Part shown: positions 17,424-25,597 of the stretch, piece by piece
Layout: the number at the start of each line of letters is the position of its first letter
Numbering within the stretch: position 1 is the stretch's first letter
Source: Arenimonas sp049195245
GTDB lineage: Bacteria > Pseudomonadota > Gammaproteobacteria > Xanthomonadales > Xanthomonadaceae
NCBI RefSeq assembly: GCF_049195245.1
Contig: NZ_JBMIRR010000025.1
Span: 1 to 64,000, forward strand
Direction of reading: 5' to 3'
Length of the DNA: 64,000 nucleotides
Program-made: the position numbers and the translations under genes
The notes under the pieces: generated by a model
The model's input: only the letters and a program-made list of their open reading frames with translations
What the model was told of the DNA's origin: nothing
The model's database searches: none

Positions 17424-18129
17424 AGGGACCTCCAAAACGCTCGTCCAGGGCCTGTTGTGCACTTGGCGAAAGCACCCTATAGAACTTGTTATACTCAGTA
17501 CGAATTTCCCGCACTTCACTGGGTGAGAGCTCAAACTTGCGCGCAGTTTCCAGTTGCAGCCTATGCGCCTCGGCCTCGTCCATATACCCACCCGCCCCTA
17601 CGGCAGGTGCTCTGCCCTTCAGCGCCTGCGAAACATGCTCTCCCTCGTGTACGATCACCGACGCAATGTATCCTTTGGATCCATGAAAAGCTTTGGGTCC
17701 CAGCAGAATCGTGTCTTTTCCAATGTGACTGCCGGCTGATGTCAGATTTGGATCGTATTCAACCGATGCTCCGTTAGTCTCAGGCCCGTACTTCTTCTGC
17801 GCCTCAGCCGCTTTTCGCCTGCGCTCCGCATGCCTGTTCTTGCCAATCGCAGGTCGGGTCTTCGGACCACCAAGGCAAACAATTTCGCAGAGATTCGGGT
17901 ATCCACGGGTAAATGGATCGTCGATTCGTTCAGGCTGAGCAGGCCTGACAATTCGGCCGTCTGGATCCGTGAATTTATAAGGATTGTTGTTCGCGTACCA
18001 ATACCGATTGAAATTCCCGCCATTGACCGAGCTGGCTGTCACCGGATCCACGCTCAGGAACCGCCCGATCTCAGGATCGTAATAGCGCTGAACACTCTGA
18101 CCCGCCGCGGGTTCCGCCTGGTGCTCCGA
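17410..18129 (-). pseudogene. orphan Rhs C-terminal tip with zinc-peptidase motif
   Basis: The open frame runs from just after a TGA at 18130-18132 to a TAG at 17410-17412 with no ATG at its 5' end, so it appears to be a detached 3' part of an Rhs gene. Its start repeats the core end of the complete Rhs protein at 18799-23820 nearly residue for residue (QRYYDPEIGRFLSVDP, then NRYWYANNNPYKFTDPDGR), then diverges into a different tip. That tip carries HEGEH (residues 135-139 counted from the GTG at 18051) and MDEAEAH 20 residues later, an HExxH plus Glu pattern of a gluzincin-like metallopeptidase. In Rhs loci such displaced tips are kept as a reserve of toxin modules. A GTG start at 18051 cannot be excluded. 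Confidence 0.75.
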
Positions 18130-18361
18130 TCAACCCTTGATGCGGTGCGGCCTGCGGTCGCCAACTCGCCTAGATGCACCTCTTGGCATTCGGCCGAATG
18201 CCTTGACGCGATTTTCGGTCGCATTGCAAGCAGGTCATTCGGCGCCGGCCTCGAATAGGCGAGCAGCGCCCCGACTCGCTGCGCGGCTCAATACGAAAAG
18301 GTATCCGATTCATACCTATTACGTAGACCACGTAACTAAACGTTGTCTGGCGGCAGCCTCG

Positions 18362-18802
18362 CTAAGATCTCCCTGCGGCACCGGTCGCAAGGTTCTCCCA
18401 ATACGAATGCAAAGGCGGCAGGCGCAACGAACTCGAATCCGCCTTATCAACTTTGCGACAGATTTCTGTGACCCAGTTGTCAGCGGGGCACCGTTCCAAC
18501 AGGTCACGGCAGAGAGTTAAAGCATTTCTCGACCCATTTGCAGCCGCGAGGAAAACCTGGAACTTCAGCGCGTTAACGTTTTCGGGCTGCATTTCGAGGG
18601 CAACCTTCAGGTAATTGGCTGCCTTGCTGTCTTCGCCAAGCACGAAAAGTCGCACTGACAGAGCAACCAGGAGGTCAGGATCCAGACTGTCAAGCCTGGA
18701 CCTAATTTCCTCAAATACCTCAACCGATTCAAGCAAATCTGCACCTGAGAGCAGGCCCTTCAAATCATTGGTGCTCATCATTCTGAGTTCTTGCTTATTC
18801 AT
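18362..18802 (-). CDS. putative immunity protein for the Rhs toxin
   Basis: 146 residues, all helical by appearance, with alternating Leu/Ala patterns and a segment (EDSKAANYLKVALEMQPEN) typical of a tetratricopeptide-like repeat. No signal peptide, so it is cytoplasmic. The start overlaps the stop of the Rhs gene by four bases (ATGA), the usual layout of a polymorphic toxin and its antidote, which suggests the cognate toxin acts in the cytoplasm. Base composition is AT-richer than neighbours. The function is inferred from position; no family is recognised. Confidence 0.6.
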   Translation of the reverse strand: MNKQELRMMSTNDLKGLLSGADLLESVEVFEEIRSRLDSLDPDLLVALSVRLFVLGEDSKAANYLKVALEMQPENVNALKFQVFLAAANGSRNALTLCRDLLERCPADNWVTEICRKVDKADSSSLRLPPLHSYWENLATGAAGRS

Positions 18803-21800
18803 GGCGGCGCCACCGAAATGTCTCTACCAAAATGTCCAGGAACGGCCGTTCCTACGCTAGTATTTCCATTTGGAAGGCCAAAGGCTCGGTAGGAGTATGT
18901 CTGGCCGTTCACCGAGATTGTTTGCTGGATCACTCCGCCTGGAGGTGGCAAGCCGCGCCGTGCAATGTCTACCCTTATTGCCTCCCCGACTGCCCTTTGC
19001 TCTGCCGCTGGGATTCTAAGTGACCCAGATCGAAATGCGTGTTCCTTGATATCAACTTTTGAAACAGCACGCTGAAACTTAGCCCACTTCACTACCCCGC
19101 CAAAAACTTTACCTATCGCCCAGCCAGTGGCCATGCCACCTGCTTCTTCAGCTGCAGTGTGACTAGCGGCCGTTAGATTCTCTGACGCCTGACTAGCCCA
19201 TTCGCCCCGAGTCTCCCTGGGTATGTTTATGCACTCATCGGCAGTGCAGTTCGGCTCGCTCTTTGGCTTCTCGGGCTTCTTCTCCTCGCGGGGAGCCGAA
19301 GCGTCGCAGTAGATCTGCAAGAAGCAACCAATGCGAGCGAACCGCCCATCCGGATCAGTGAACTTGTACGGGTTGTTGTTGGCGTACCAGTAGCGGTTGA
19401 AGTTCCCGCCGTTGATCGAGCTAGCCGTAACCGGGTCCACAGACAAAAACCTTCCGATCTGCGGATCGTAGTAGCGCTGCTGCATGTACGTCAGACCCGT
19501 CCCCGCATCCATTACGTGGCCGGTGTAGCCGATGCCATTGATCGTCTTACCAATCACGCCGCCAAACGGATCGTAGTTCGTGCGTGATCCTGCGATAAGC
19601 GCCCCGGCCGCGTCCGTTTCGGCCACCGGGCTGCCAAGTGCGTCAGTGTGCTGGTAGCGCAGCGCCGTCACCGCGTTGCTGGGCCAGTCATGGTCGATGA
19701 TGGCGACCACGCTGCCGCCGAGGTAGATGTTCTCGTGCGTGGTCTGCGTGCCGCCGACCGGCAGCTTTGACGAGAACAGCAGCTGCCCGCCTTGGGAGTA
19801 GTGCCACAACGTCGTCGCCCCGCCGGCGCGCGTGGTTTGCACGCGGCGGCCCAGAGCGTCGTAGCGGTAGCTTTCGCTGCTGGTGCCGCTGCCGGCGCGC
19901 ATGCGATTACCAAGGTCGAACGTGTAGCTGTGCCCGTTCTTGGAGGACACATTGCCCTGCACGTCGTAGTTGATGGTGTGCAAAAGCGTGCCGCCGGTGT
20001 TCCGGATGCCGGTCAGCAGGTTGTTGCTGTCGTACTCGTAGTTGGCATAGTCCTTCACGCCCGCGTGTTTCCAGGACCGCAGGTTGTCGAGCGCATCGTA
20101 GGTGAAACGATGGGCGAAATCCGAACCCCCGAACATGCCCGAGCTGGCCTCGGTCAAACGATCGAGTGCATCGTAGGCCATCCAGCGACTGCGGCCTGAG
20201 TCATTCAGGTCCGTGATCGCCGTGACGTTGCCGCTGGGATCGTAGTCGTAGACGTGGTCCAGGATGGCGCCGCTCGTCGTGCTGCGTCGCGGCAGCTGGC
20301 GCGCGTTCTGCGTCATCGTGTGCACCAGACCGTTGCCATAGGTGAACTGCTTGATCGCGCCGTTGGGGTGGTACTGGACGCCGGTGGCAAAGGTCCCCGC
20401 CTGCGTGGCCTGGCCCAGGGCGTTGGGGGCGTAGGTCACCACCAGCCCGGTCGGGTAGCTTTGCGAGGCCAGGCTGCCGTTAGCGTCGTAGCCGTAGCCC
20501 AGGCCCCAGGTGTACCAGCCCGGCTGGGCGATGGATTCGCCGGTGAGCATGCGGCGGTTGTTGTAGACGTAAGTGTTGGTCAGCACCGAGATGCCGCCGT
20601 CGTTCCAGGTGTTGACCGTGCTGGGCTTGCCGTCCGCGGTGTAGGTCCAGGACTGGTTGCCGTTGTGGCCCGGGAACATCAGGTGCGTGAGCCGGTTGCG
20701 GGCGTCGTAGACCCGGTCCACGCGCCGTCCCGACAGGTTGGCCGCGGTACGGTCCAGGTCGCACTGCGCGTCGGACGGATTGGCCAGGGCCAGCCCCGCC
20801 GCGCTCCAGGCCAGGTTGCCCACGGCGTCGTAGGCCATCACCGTTGCCCCGGTCTCGGGCTCGATCGTCTTGCACAGGCGACGATGGGCGTCGTACGTGT
20901 AGCGGCGCGTGGCCGACAGGCCGGCGCCGGCCCACGTGCCGCTGCGGGTCACGCTTTCGGGCTGCCCGAGCGCGTTGCGGACAATCGTGGTGGTGACGCC
21001 TTCGGGCGCGGTGATGTAGACCGGGGCACCGGTATCGGGCGTGTCAAAGGCCTGGAACCGCGTGGTGGTCGCGTGTTGCCGCGGGTTGATGGTCTGGACC
21101 TCGAAATTGGCCAGGTAGTTCGTCACCGTGACCAGCGCCTCCAATCCAGGAAGTGACGGATTGAGGTCCAGCTCGGCATCCTGGTGCGTAGCCGTGGGCC
21201 GGCCGAGGGCGTCGTAAAGCGTGTCGATGCCCGGGGTGGGATCGTGGATGCTGGCCAGGCTGTTGACGGGATAGCCGGTGAAGATGCTCCGCCCCTCGTG
21301 GTCGTAGTCCATCACCGTGACCCGTCGGGTGGCGGCCTCGTTGGACGCATCGAACTCGCGGACCAGGCGCGGCCGCCACAAGCCGTCGAAATAGGTTTCC
21401 TTGCGGGCGTTGCCGGTACTGACAATCTCGCGCCAGTGGCCGCCGGCGATGCCGTACTCGGCGCCGGCGACCTTCACGAAGCTGATGCTGGTCGGCGCCC
21501 AGGCCACGGCGTCGCCGGTCGGGTAAGTCACCAAGTCCACCCGCCCCATCACGTCGTAGCCGTAGCTGGTGGTCGCGTACGCCGGGGTGGTGTCCGCGTT
21601 GATCTGCTGGGTCACCGCCGTGACCCAGCCCAGATTGTTGACGGTGGCCGACAGCGTGGTGAGGTCGGCGAACAGGACGTTTTGCGGGATACCGCGGTGC
21701 CAGTTGCTGACCGTGGTGGTGTTGCCGTGGGGGTCCATGGCGGTGGCGATGGTGCCGTCGGTGTTGAAGGTCAAGGTCTGCAACAGCAAACCTTCGGCCC

Positions 21801-23820
21801 CGTAAAGCTTCCATGGCAGGTCGTAACCCTGGAACACGGTTTCCTCGACCTTGGTGGTGTTCACGTAGCGCCGCTCGACCTGGCTGATTACCCAGCTTGC
21901 GGTGTTATCACGGTAGACGGTGGTTTCCTGCCGGCTGTTGGGCGAGGCAGCCCCCGGAGCCGGCGTGATGGTGCTGGCCTTGGTCTCCACTAGCGGACGG
22001 GCCAAGTCGTCGAAGGTGTTCAAGGTGCGCACGAAATCCACGCCCTGCACGGTCGTCTTGGTGCTCAGCAGGGGGCGGTGGTATTCCTCCGTAAAGCTTC
22101 CATAGCTGACCTGGCGCCCCATGCCGTAGCGCTTGGGGTAGACCTTATCCTCCACCATGCTCAGGTCATAGGTGTTCTGTACCACGCGCATCGTGGGCGA
22201 AGCGACCGTGCCCGTCTCGACTTTCTTGAGCTTGCCCTCGTCGTAGCGGTAAGTGTTGCCGTACGTATAACGGGTGCGCTCGTTCTCCGGGCCCAACACC
22301 GTTGTCGTAGCCGACCCGGCGCACGCGTCGGACAGACAGGGCGGGTCGAAGCAAGGGTAGTAGAGCGGGCTGCCTGAAGGTCCGCATACGGGATTGAGGT
22401 TGGTCACGCCCGGATACATGTGAACGCTCTTGAGCGACTCATACGCGTAGGTCCAGGTCGCGGTATCCAGCCCGGGCCCGGACACCTGCTTGGACGCCAG
22501 CGACCAGGCGTGGTACGAAATAGGAACCAGGTTGATATCGTCGTTCGGATCGTTCTGCGAGCTGAAGTTGCCGCAGTTGAGCGGCACGCTGCTACGGCCA
22601 TGCTCCTGGATGCCTACGGTGAACGTGCCGACCGCACCGGCGGGATGCGTGATGGTTCCCACCGGCTGCGCCGCGTAGTTTTGGGGCATCTCCAGCATGC
22701 GGCAGGTACGGTAAATCTCCCCCGGCTGGAAAACTTCGCTGTAAAGGATCTCGGCATTGGTGAACGCCGTGAAGTTGATCGCCCAGGCATTGCCATCGGG
22801 CTGGGTGACGGTGGTGAGCGTGCGGCGAGAGGTCGGGCTGGTGGCCGCGTAGGAATAGTTCCACGTGCGGGTGCCGTCGGTCACGGTCGCCACGTGTCCT
22901 TGGCCGTTGTACGTGATGTCGATCTGCCGGGTGTCGGCGCCCTCGCCCTTGATGCGGGTCAGGCGGCCGGGCTCGTTCCACTGGTTTGAGTACGTGTAGG
23001 TGACGGCGTTACCGAAGCGGTCTTCCACCCTCGTGGCGTAAAGCGTGTTCTTTCGCCTCAGGATGTTGACATCCAGCGGCGTGCCGGCCGGGATGCCGGT
23101 CTCCGGCGGGGCGCTCCGTCCTCCGCGCCGCAGTGTGGGCACATAGGTTTGTGCCATCCAGTTGAACCAGTACTTCGTGCCATCCGGGGTAATCGCCAGA
23201 TAGCCTTCGCCGGCGCCGTTGCCTGCGCCGTTGAGTACGCTGCTCAGGCAAGACACGTAGATGTTGCTGCCCGCGATCCATTTCCACTGCGTTCCCGTCG
23301 GGCGCAAATGCGGCTTGGCCGGCGTATCCGGCAACGCAAGCATCTCGCCTCCGCCGACGCCGGGAATGGTGAGCGTGGTCCCCGACCAGAAGTCTTCGAG
23401 CAAGGTGCCGCCGCTACCTGCGGGCAACGGCGGCTGGGCATGGCTGCTGCAGCGGTTTGTCCCGTTGCCCGCCGCCAGCCAGTCTTTCGCGAACGTACCG
23501 CTGATGTTGGGAACATCCACTTCCCAGTCCGCCAGCATTGCGTCGGTGAGCGTGTGGCGGCGATCGCGGACCGAATAGCTGCGACTGAAGGCGACGGGCA
23601 ACCCACTGTTGCCCGGAATGCTGACGTCCGTCGCCGAGAACGACAGCGCGCCGTTGCTCAAGCTGACTTCATCGCCAAACGCGTTGTTGCCCAGCGGGGC
23701 GACCTTCTGGCTGGCCTTGATGCGCTTGTCGAACTCTTCCCAGGGCGCCTTGCCCGTCGGGCTCTGCGCCTGGACCAAGCCCGCTACCAACAACCACATC
23801 CATCCCCAGGCATGGCGCAT
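18799..23820 (-). CDS. RHS/YD-repeat protein with variable C-terminal toxin tip
   Basis: 1673 residues from the start at 23820, supported by GGAG seven bases upstream and a signal peptide (MRHAWGWMWLLVAGLVQAQ); the frame is open to 23898. The N-terminal third is a secreted beta-rich domain. It is followed by many YD-type repeats (for example TYDALDNL, YDAVGNL, YEYDSNNLLTGI) that form a toxin-enclosing shell. The conserved Rhs core ends at RYYDPQIGRFLSVDP ... DPDGR near residue 1493. The last 180 residues are a unique tip, with a Lys/Glu-rich linker, a CTADEC pair, a Gly/Ala hydrophobic stretch and a basic end with KEHAFRSG and NGQTYSYRAF. The tip's activity is unknown; a small nuclease is possible. 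The tip and the downstream gene are AT-richer than the shell. Confidence 0.9.
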   Translation of the reverse strand: MRHAWGWMWLLVAGLVQAQSPTGKAPWEEFDKRIKASQKVAPLGNNAFGDEVSLSNGALSFSATDVSIPGNSGLPVAFSRSYSVRDRRHTLTDAMLADWEVDVPNISGTFAKDWLAAGNGTNRCSSHAQPPLPAGSGGTLLEDFWSGTTLTIPGVGGGEMLALPDTPAKPHLRPTGTQWKWIAGSNIYVSCLSSVLNGAGNGAGEGYLAITPDGTKYWFNWMAQTYVPTLRRGGRSAPPETGIPAGTPLDVNILRRKNTLYATRVEDRFGNAVTYTYSNQWNEPGRLTRIKGEGADTRQIDITYNGQGHVATVTDGTRTWNYSYAATSPTSRRTLTTVTQPDGNAWAINFTAFTNAEILYSEVFQPGEIYRTCRMLEMPQNYAAQPVGTITHPAGAVGTFTVGIQEHGRSSVPLNCGNFSSQNDPNDDINLVPISYHAWSLASKQVSGPGLDTATWTYAYESLKSVHMYPGVTNLNPVCGPSGSPLYYPCFDPPCLSDACAGSATTTVLGPENERTRYTYGNTYRYDEGKLKKVETGTVASPTMRVVQNTYDLSMVEDKVYPKRYGMGRQVSYGSFTEEYHRPLLSTKTTVQGVDFVRTLNTFDDLARPLVETKASTITPAPGAASPNSRQETTVYRDNTASWVISQVERRYVNTTKVEETVFQGYDLPWKLYGAEGLLLQTLTFNTDGTIATAMDPHGNTTTVSNWHRGIPQNVLFADLTTLSATVNNLGWVTAVTQQINADTTPAYATTSYGYDVMGRVDLVTYPTGDAVAWAPTSISFVKVAGAEYGIAGGHWREIVSTGNARKETYFDGLWRPRLVREFDASNEAATRRVTVMDYDHEGRSIFTGYPVNSLASIHDPTPGIDTLYDALGRPTATHQDAELDLNPSLPGLEALVTVTNYLANFEVQTINPRQHATTTRFQAFDTPDTGAPVYITAPEGVTTTIVRNALGQPESVTRSGTWAGAGLSATRRYTYDAHRRLCKTIEPETGATVMAYDAVGNLAWSAAGLALANPSDAQCDLDRTAANLSGRRVDRVYDARNRLTHLMFPGHNGNQSWTYTADGKPSTVNTWNDGGISVLTNTYVYNNRRMLTGESIAQPGWYTWGLGYGYDANGSLASQSYPTGLVVTYAPNALGQATQAGTFATGVQYHPNGAIKQFTYGNGLVHTMTQNARQLPRRSTTSGAILDHVYDYDPSGNVTAITDLNDSGRSRWMAYDALDRLTEASSGMFGGSDFAHRFTYDALDNLRSWKHAGVKDYANYEYDSNNLLTGIRNTGGTLLHTINYDVQGNVSSKNGHSYTFDLGNRMRAGSGTSSESYRYDALGRRVQTTRAGGATTLWHYSQGGQLLFSSKLPVGGTQTTHENIYLGGSVVAIIDHDWPSNAVTALRYQHTDALGSPVAETDAAGALIAGSRTNYDPFGGVIGKTINGIGYTGHVMDAGTGLTYMQQRYYDPQIGRFLSVDPVTASSINGGNFNRYWYANNNPYKFTDPDGRFARIGCFLQIYCDASAPREEKKPEKPKSEPNCTADECINIPRETRGEWASQASENLTAASHTAAEEAGGMATGWAIGKVFGGVVKWAKFQRAVSKVDIKEHAFRSGSLRIPAAEQRAVGEAIRVDIARRGLPPPGGVIQQTISVNGQTYSYRAFGLPNGNTSVGTAVPGHFGRDISVAPP

Positions 23821-23882
23821 GCACGGCTCCAGAAGGTGAAGCCCCCGCAGTTCAGATAGCAGTTCTGACGGGGGACAGGCGG

Positions 23883-23911
23883 AGTAAACGAGCCGCACCG
23901 CCGTGGGTCAA
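23883..23911 (-). promoter_or_regulatory. putative sigma-70 promoter of the rhs gene
   Basis: On the minus strand TTGACC (23911-23906) and TTTACT (23888-23883) are spaced by 17 bp and lie about 65 bp before the chosen rhs start. The match to the consensus pair is good. Confidence 0.5.
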
Positions 23912-24039
23912 GTGAAATTTTTTCAACTGTGACGGCGATCTAAGAACCGCCAAAACGCCATGCCGCTGACCGGTCGGCCAATGGCGCAGTCTCGGGAAAG
24001 CTGCGCTAGCATGGCCGCATCCGTCTGAGGAAACTCACC

Positions 24040-24525
24040 ATGAACCGGATCCGTGGTCGCATTGCCTTCACCGCCCTGCTGCTTGCACTGACTGTCTTTC
24101 CCTCCGCCGCCGGCGCCCAATCCAAACTCGGATCCTTGGTGGTGGAGGTGAGTCTTGAAGGCAAGGCGAGGTTGGGCAGTGAGGTGCAATTCTTCGTCGA
24201 GATCCGTAACCAAGGCACCTCGCCACTGATGTTGCCGACCCGGCCCGGCTGGGATGCCGAGGGCGGACTTGAGCTGCACGTCACCGCCGCCGGCGGCCAG
24301 TCGTTCAAGGCACCGCCACGCGAAGACAGCTCGCGCAATCGCAGCCTGCCGGCGGACCGTCGGGCAGTATCGCTTCCGGCTGGAAATGCCATGGGCGTTT
24401 ACCGAACTGCAAAGACCAACGAGATCTTTACGACACCGGGCGAATATCGTGTAAGCGTTACCTATCGCGGCATAAACGGTGCAGTCACTACGTCCGAGCC
24501 AATCTTGGTATCCGTCACCCGCTGA
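24040..24525 (+). CDS. secreted Ig-like protein of unknown function
   Basis: 161 residues with a signal peptide (FTALLLALTVFPSAAGA). The mature part reads as one beta-sandwich of the kind seen in BsuPI-like and other Ig-fold modules: VVEVSLEG, FFVEIRNQGTSPL and a closing FTTPGEYRVSVTYRG strand pair. It lies upstream of and divergent from the Rhs gene. Its layout resembles the likely immunity protein at 16926-17423 (signal peptide, N-x-G turn, LP-x-R, G-x-Y strand), but the similarity is weak. The stop is followed after 10 bp by a repeat arm. No function is assigned. Confidence 0.7.
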   Translation: MNRIRGRIAFTALLLALTVFPSAAGAQSKLGSLVVEVSLEGKARLGSEVQFFVEIRNQGTSPLMLPTRPGWDAEGGLELHVTAAGGQSFKAPPREDSSRNRSLPADRRAVSLPAGNAMGVYRTAKTNEIFTTPGEYRVSVTYRGINGAVTTSEPILVSVTR

Positions 24526-24535
24526 ATTTCCGCTC

Positions 24536-24568
24536 TATCCGCTTTTGTCCGCGCAAATCCGCGGCCAA
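24536..24568. repeat. single degenerate arm of the ATCCGCG repeat family
   Basis: 33 bp matching about 27 of 33 positions of the right arm of the inverted repeat at 61188-61293 (TATCCGC ... AATCCG ... GGCCAA). No partner arm is present, so it looks like a relic or solo arm. It fills the 49-bp gap between two convergent genes. Confidence 0.55.
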
Positions 24569-24574
24569 AAAACC

Positions 24575-25597
24575 TTACTCCTCCGCCGCCCGCCTGGCCG
24601 CCTCGATGCGCTCCGCACTCGCCGGATGCGACGACAGGTAGCTGATTGCGCCCATGTCCTTCTCGCCATGGTGCCTGGACAGGCGCTCCATCACCGTGCC
24701 GAAGGTGGCCGGCGACTGCCCGCGGCGCTTGAGCAGGGCGAAGGCGAACTGGTCGGCCTCGCGCTCGTGGCCGCGCGAGAAATTGCTTTCCAGCAGCAAC
24801 ACCGGGATCGACACCGACAGCGAGCCGGTGCCCGACAGGTCGCCGAACAGGAAACCCGCCACCACGACCACCGCCGAACTTTCCAGCGCACGGCGCATGC
24901 CGTGCCGGTGCTCGTGGTGGCCCGCTTCGTGGGCCAGCACCGCCAGCAGCTCCTCGTCGCTTTCCACCAGGTCCACCAGCTGGTCGGTCACGATCACCTG
25001 GCCATCGGGCAGCGCGAATGCGTTCGGGCCCAGCTTGGGCGCATCGCGGAAATCGAGCTTGAACTGGTCGGCCCGCGGCAGCCCGGCCACCAGCGTCCTG
25101 AACTTGCCCTGCAGCTCCTCGCGCCGTTCACGCGGCAGCCTGCTCGGCCCCAGGTGCATGCGGTCGATGATCGCCATCGCCTGCTTGCTGATCTGCACTT
25201 CCATCGCGCGCGGGATGACGGGGGCGACCTTGTTGGCCATCCACGGCAGCCCGACCTGGAAGAACAGCACCACGCCCAGCACCGTCGCCACGCCCGCGCC
25301 AATCGCGGCCGTGCGCCGGCGCTCCAGCCAGTCGGCCCAGCCCTCGACCTTGTTTCGCCCGCTGATCCACTGGTCCAGCAGCGGCGAATCCTCGACCTGC
25401 AGGTGGCCCTCGCCCGGCATGCGCAGCGTGCGCGGCATGCGGCCCAGGCGCGGGCTGAGCTCGATCTCGGCGGTGGCGAACTCCAGCACCTCGCCTTCGC
25501 TTTCCAGGCGCAGCGTGCCAGGCGCGGGGCAGCTCAGTTGCCCCGGCCGCGCGCGGCTGCTGCGGCCGTCGAACCAGGTGGCAGTGAGCGCGCTCAA
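24575..25597 (-). CDS. M48 family zinc metallopeptidase, membrane-anchored
   Basis: 340 residues. The zinc site HEAGH is at 223-227, followed by HREADQFAFALL-type glutamate (in GHEREADQF), as in HtpX/Oma1-like M48 peptidases. An N-terminal domain of about 80 residues precedes one transmembrane segment (about 97-117). No ATG is available. The start is taken as the TTG at 25597, which overlaps the yjgN stop by four bases (TTGA), typical of translational coupling. It probably degrades or processes misfolded membrane or periplasmic proteins. YjgN and an M48 peptidase are often paired, so they may work together. Confidence 0.87.
   Translation of the reverse strand: MSALTATWFDGRSSRARPGQLSCPAPGTLRLESEGEVLEFATAEIELSPRLGRMPRTLRMPGEGHLQVEDSPLLDQWISGRNKVEGWADWLERRRTAAIGAGVATVLGVVLFFQVGLPWMANKVAPVIPRAMEVQISKQAMAIIDRMHLGPSRLPRERREELQGKFRTLVAGLPRADQFKLDFRDAPKLGPNAFALPDGQVIVTDQLVDLVESDEELLAVLAHEAGHHEHRHGMRRALESSAVVVVAGFLFGDLSGTGSLSVSIPVLLLESNFSRGHEREADQFAFALLKRRGQSPATFGTVMERLSRHHGEKDMGAISYLSSHPASAERIEAARRAAEE

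Noticed and set aside
18090..18110. GGGTCAGAGTG match to the GGGGTCAGAGTGC repeat family inside the orphan Rhs tip
   Set aside because: Only 11 bases match, there is no inverted partner, and part of the stretch can be explained as decayed Rhs coding sequence.
18185..18202. 18-bp perfect palindrome GGCATTCGGCCGAATGCC between the orphan tip and the immunity gene
   Set aside because: A single occurrence without partner repeats, promoter or gene end nearby. It may be chance in decayed sequence.
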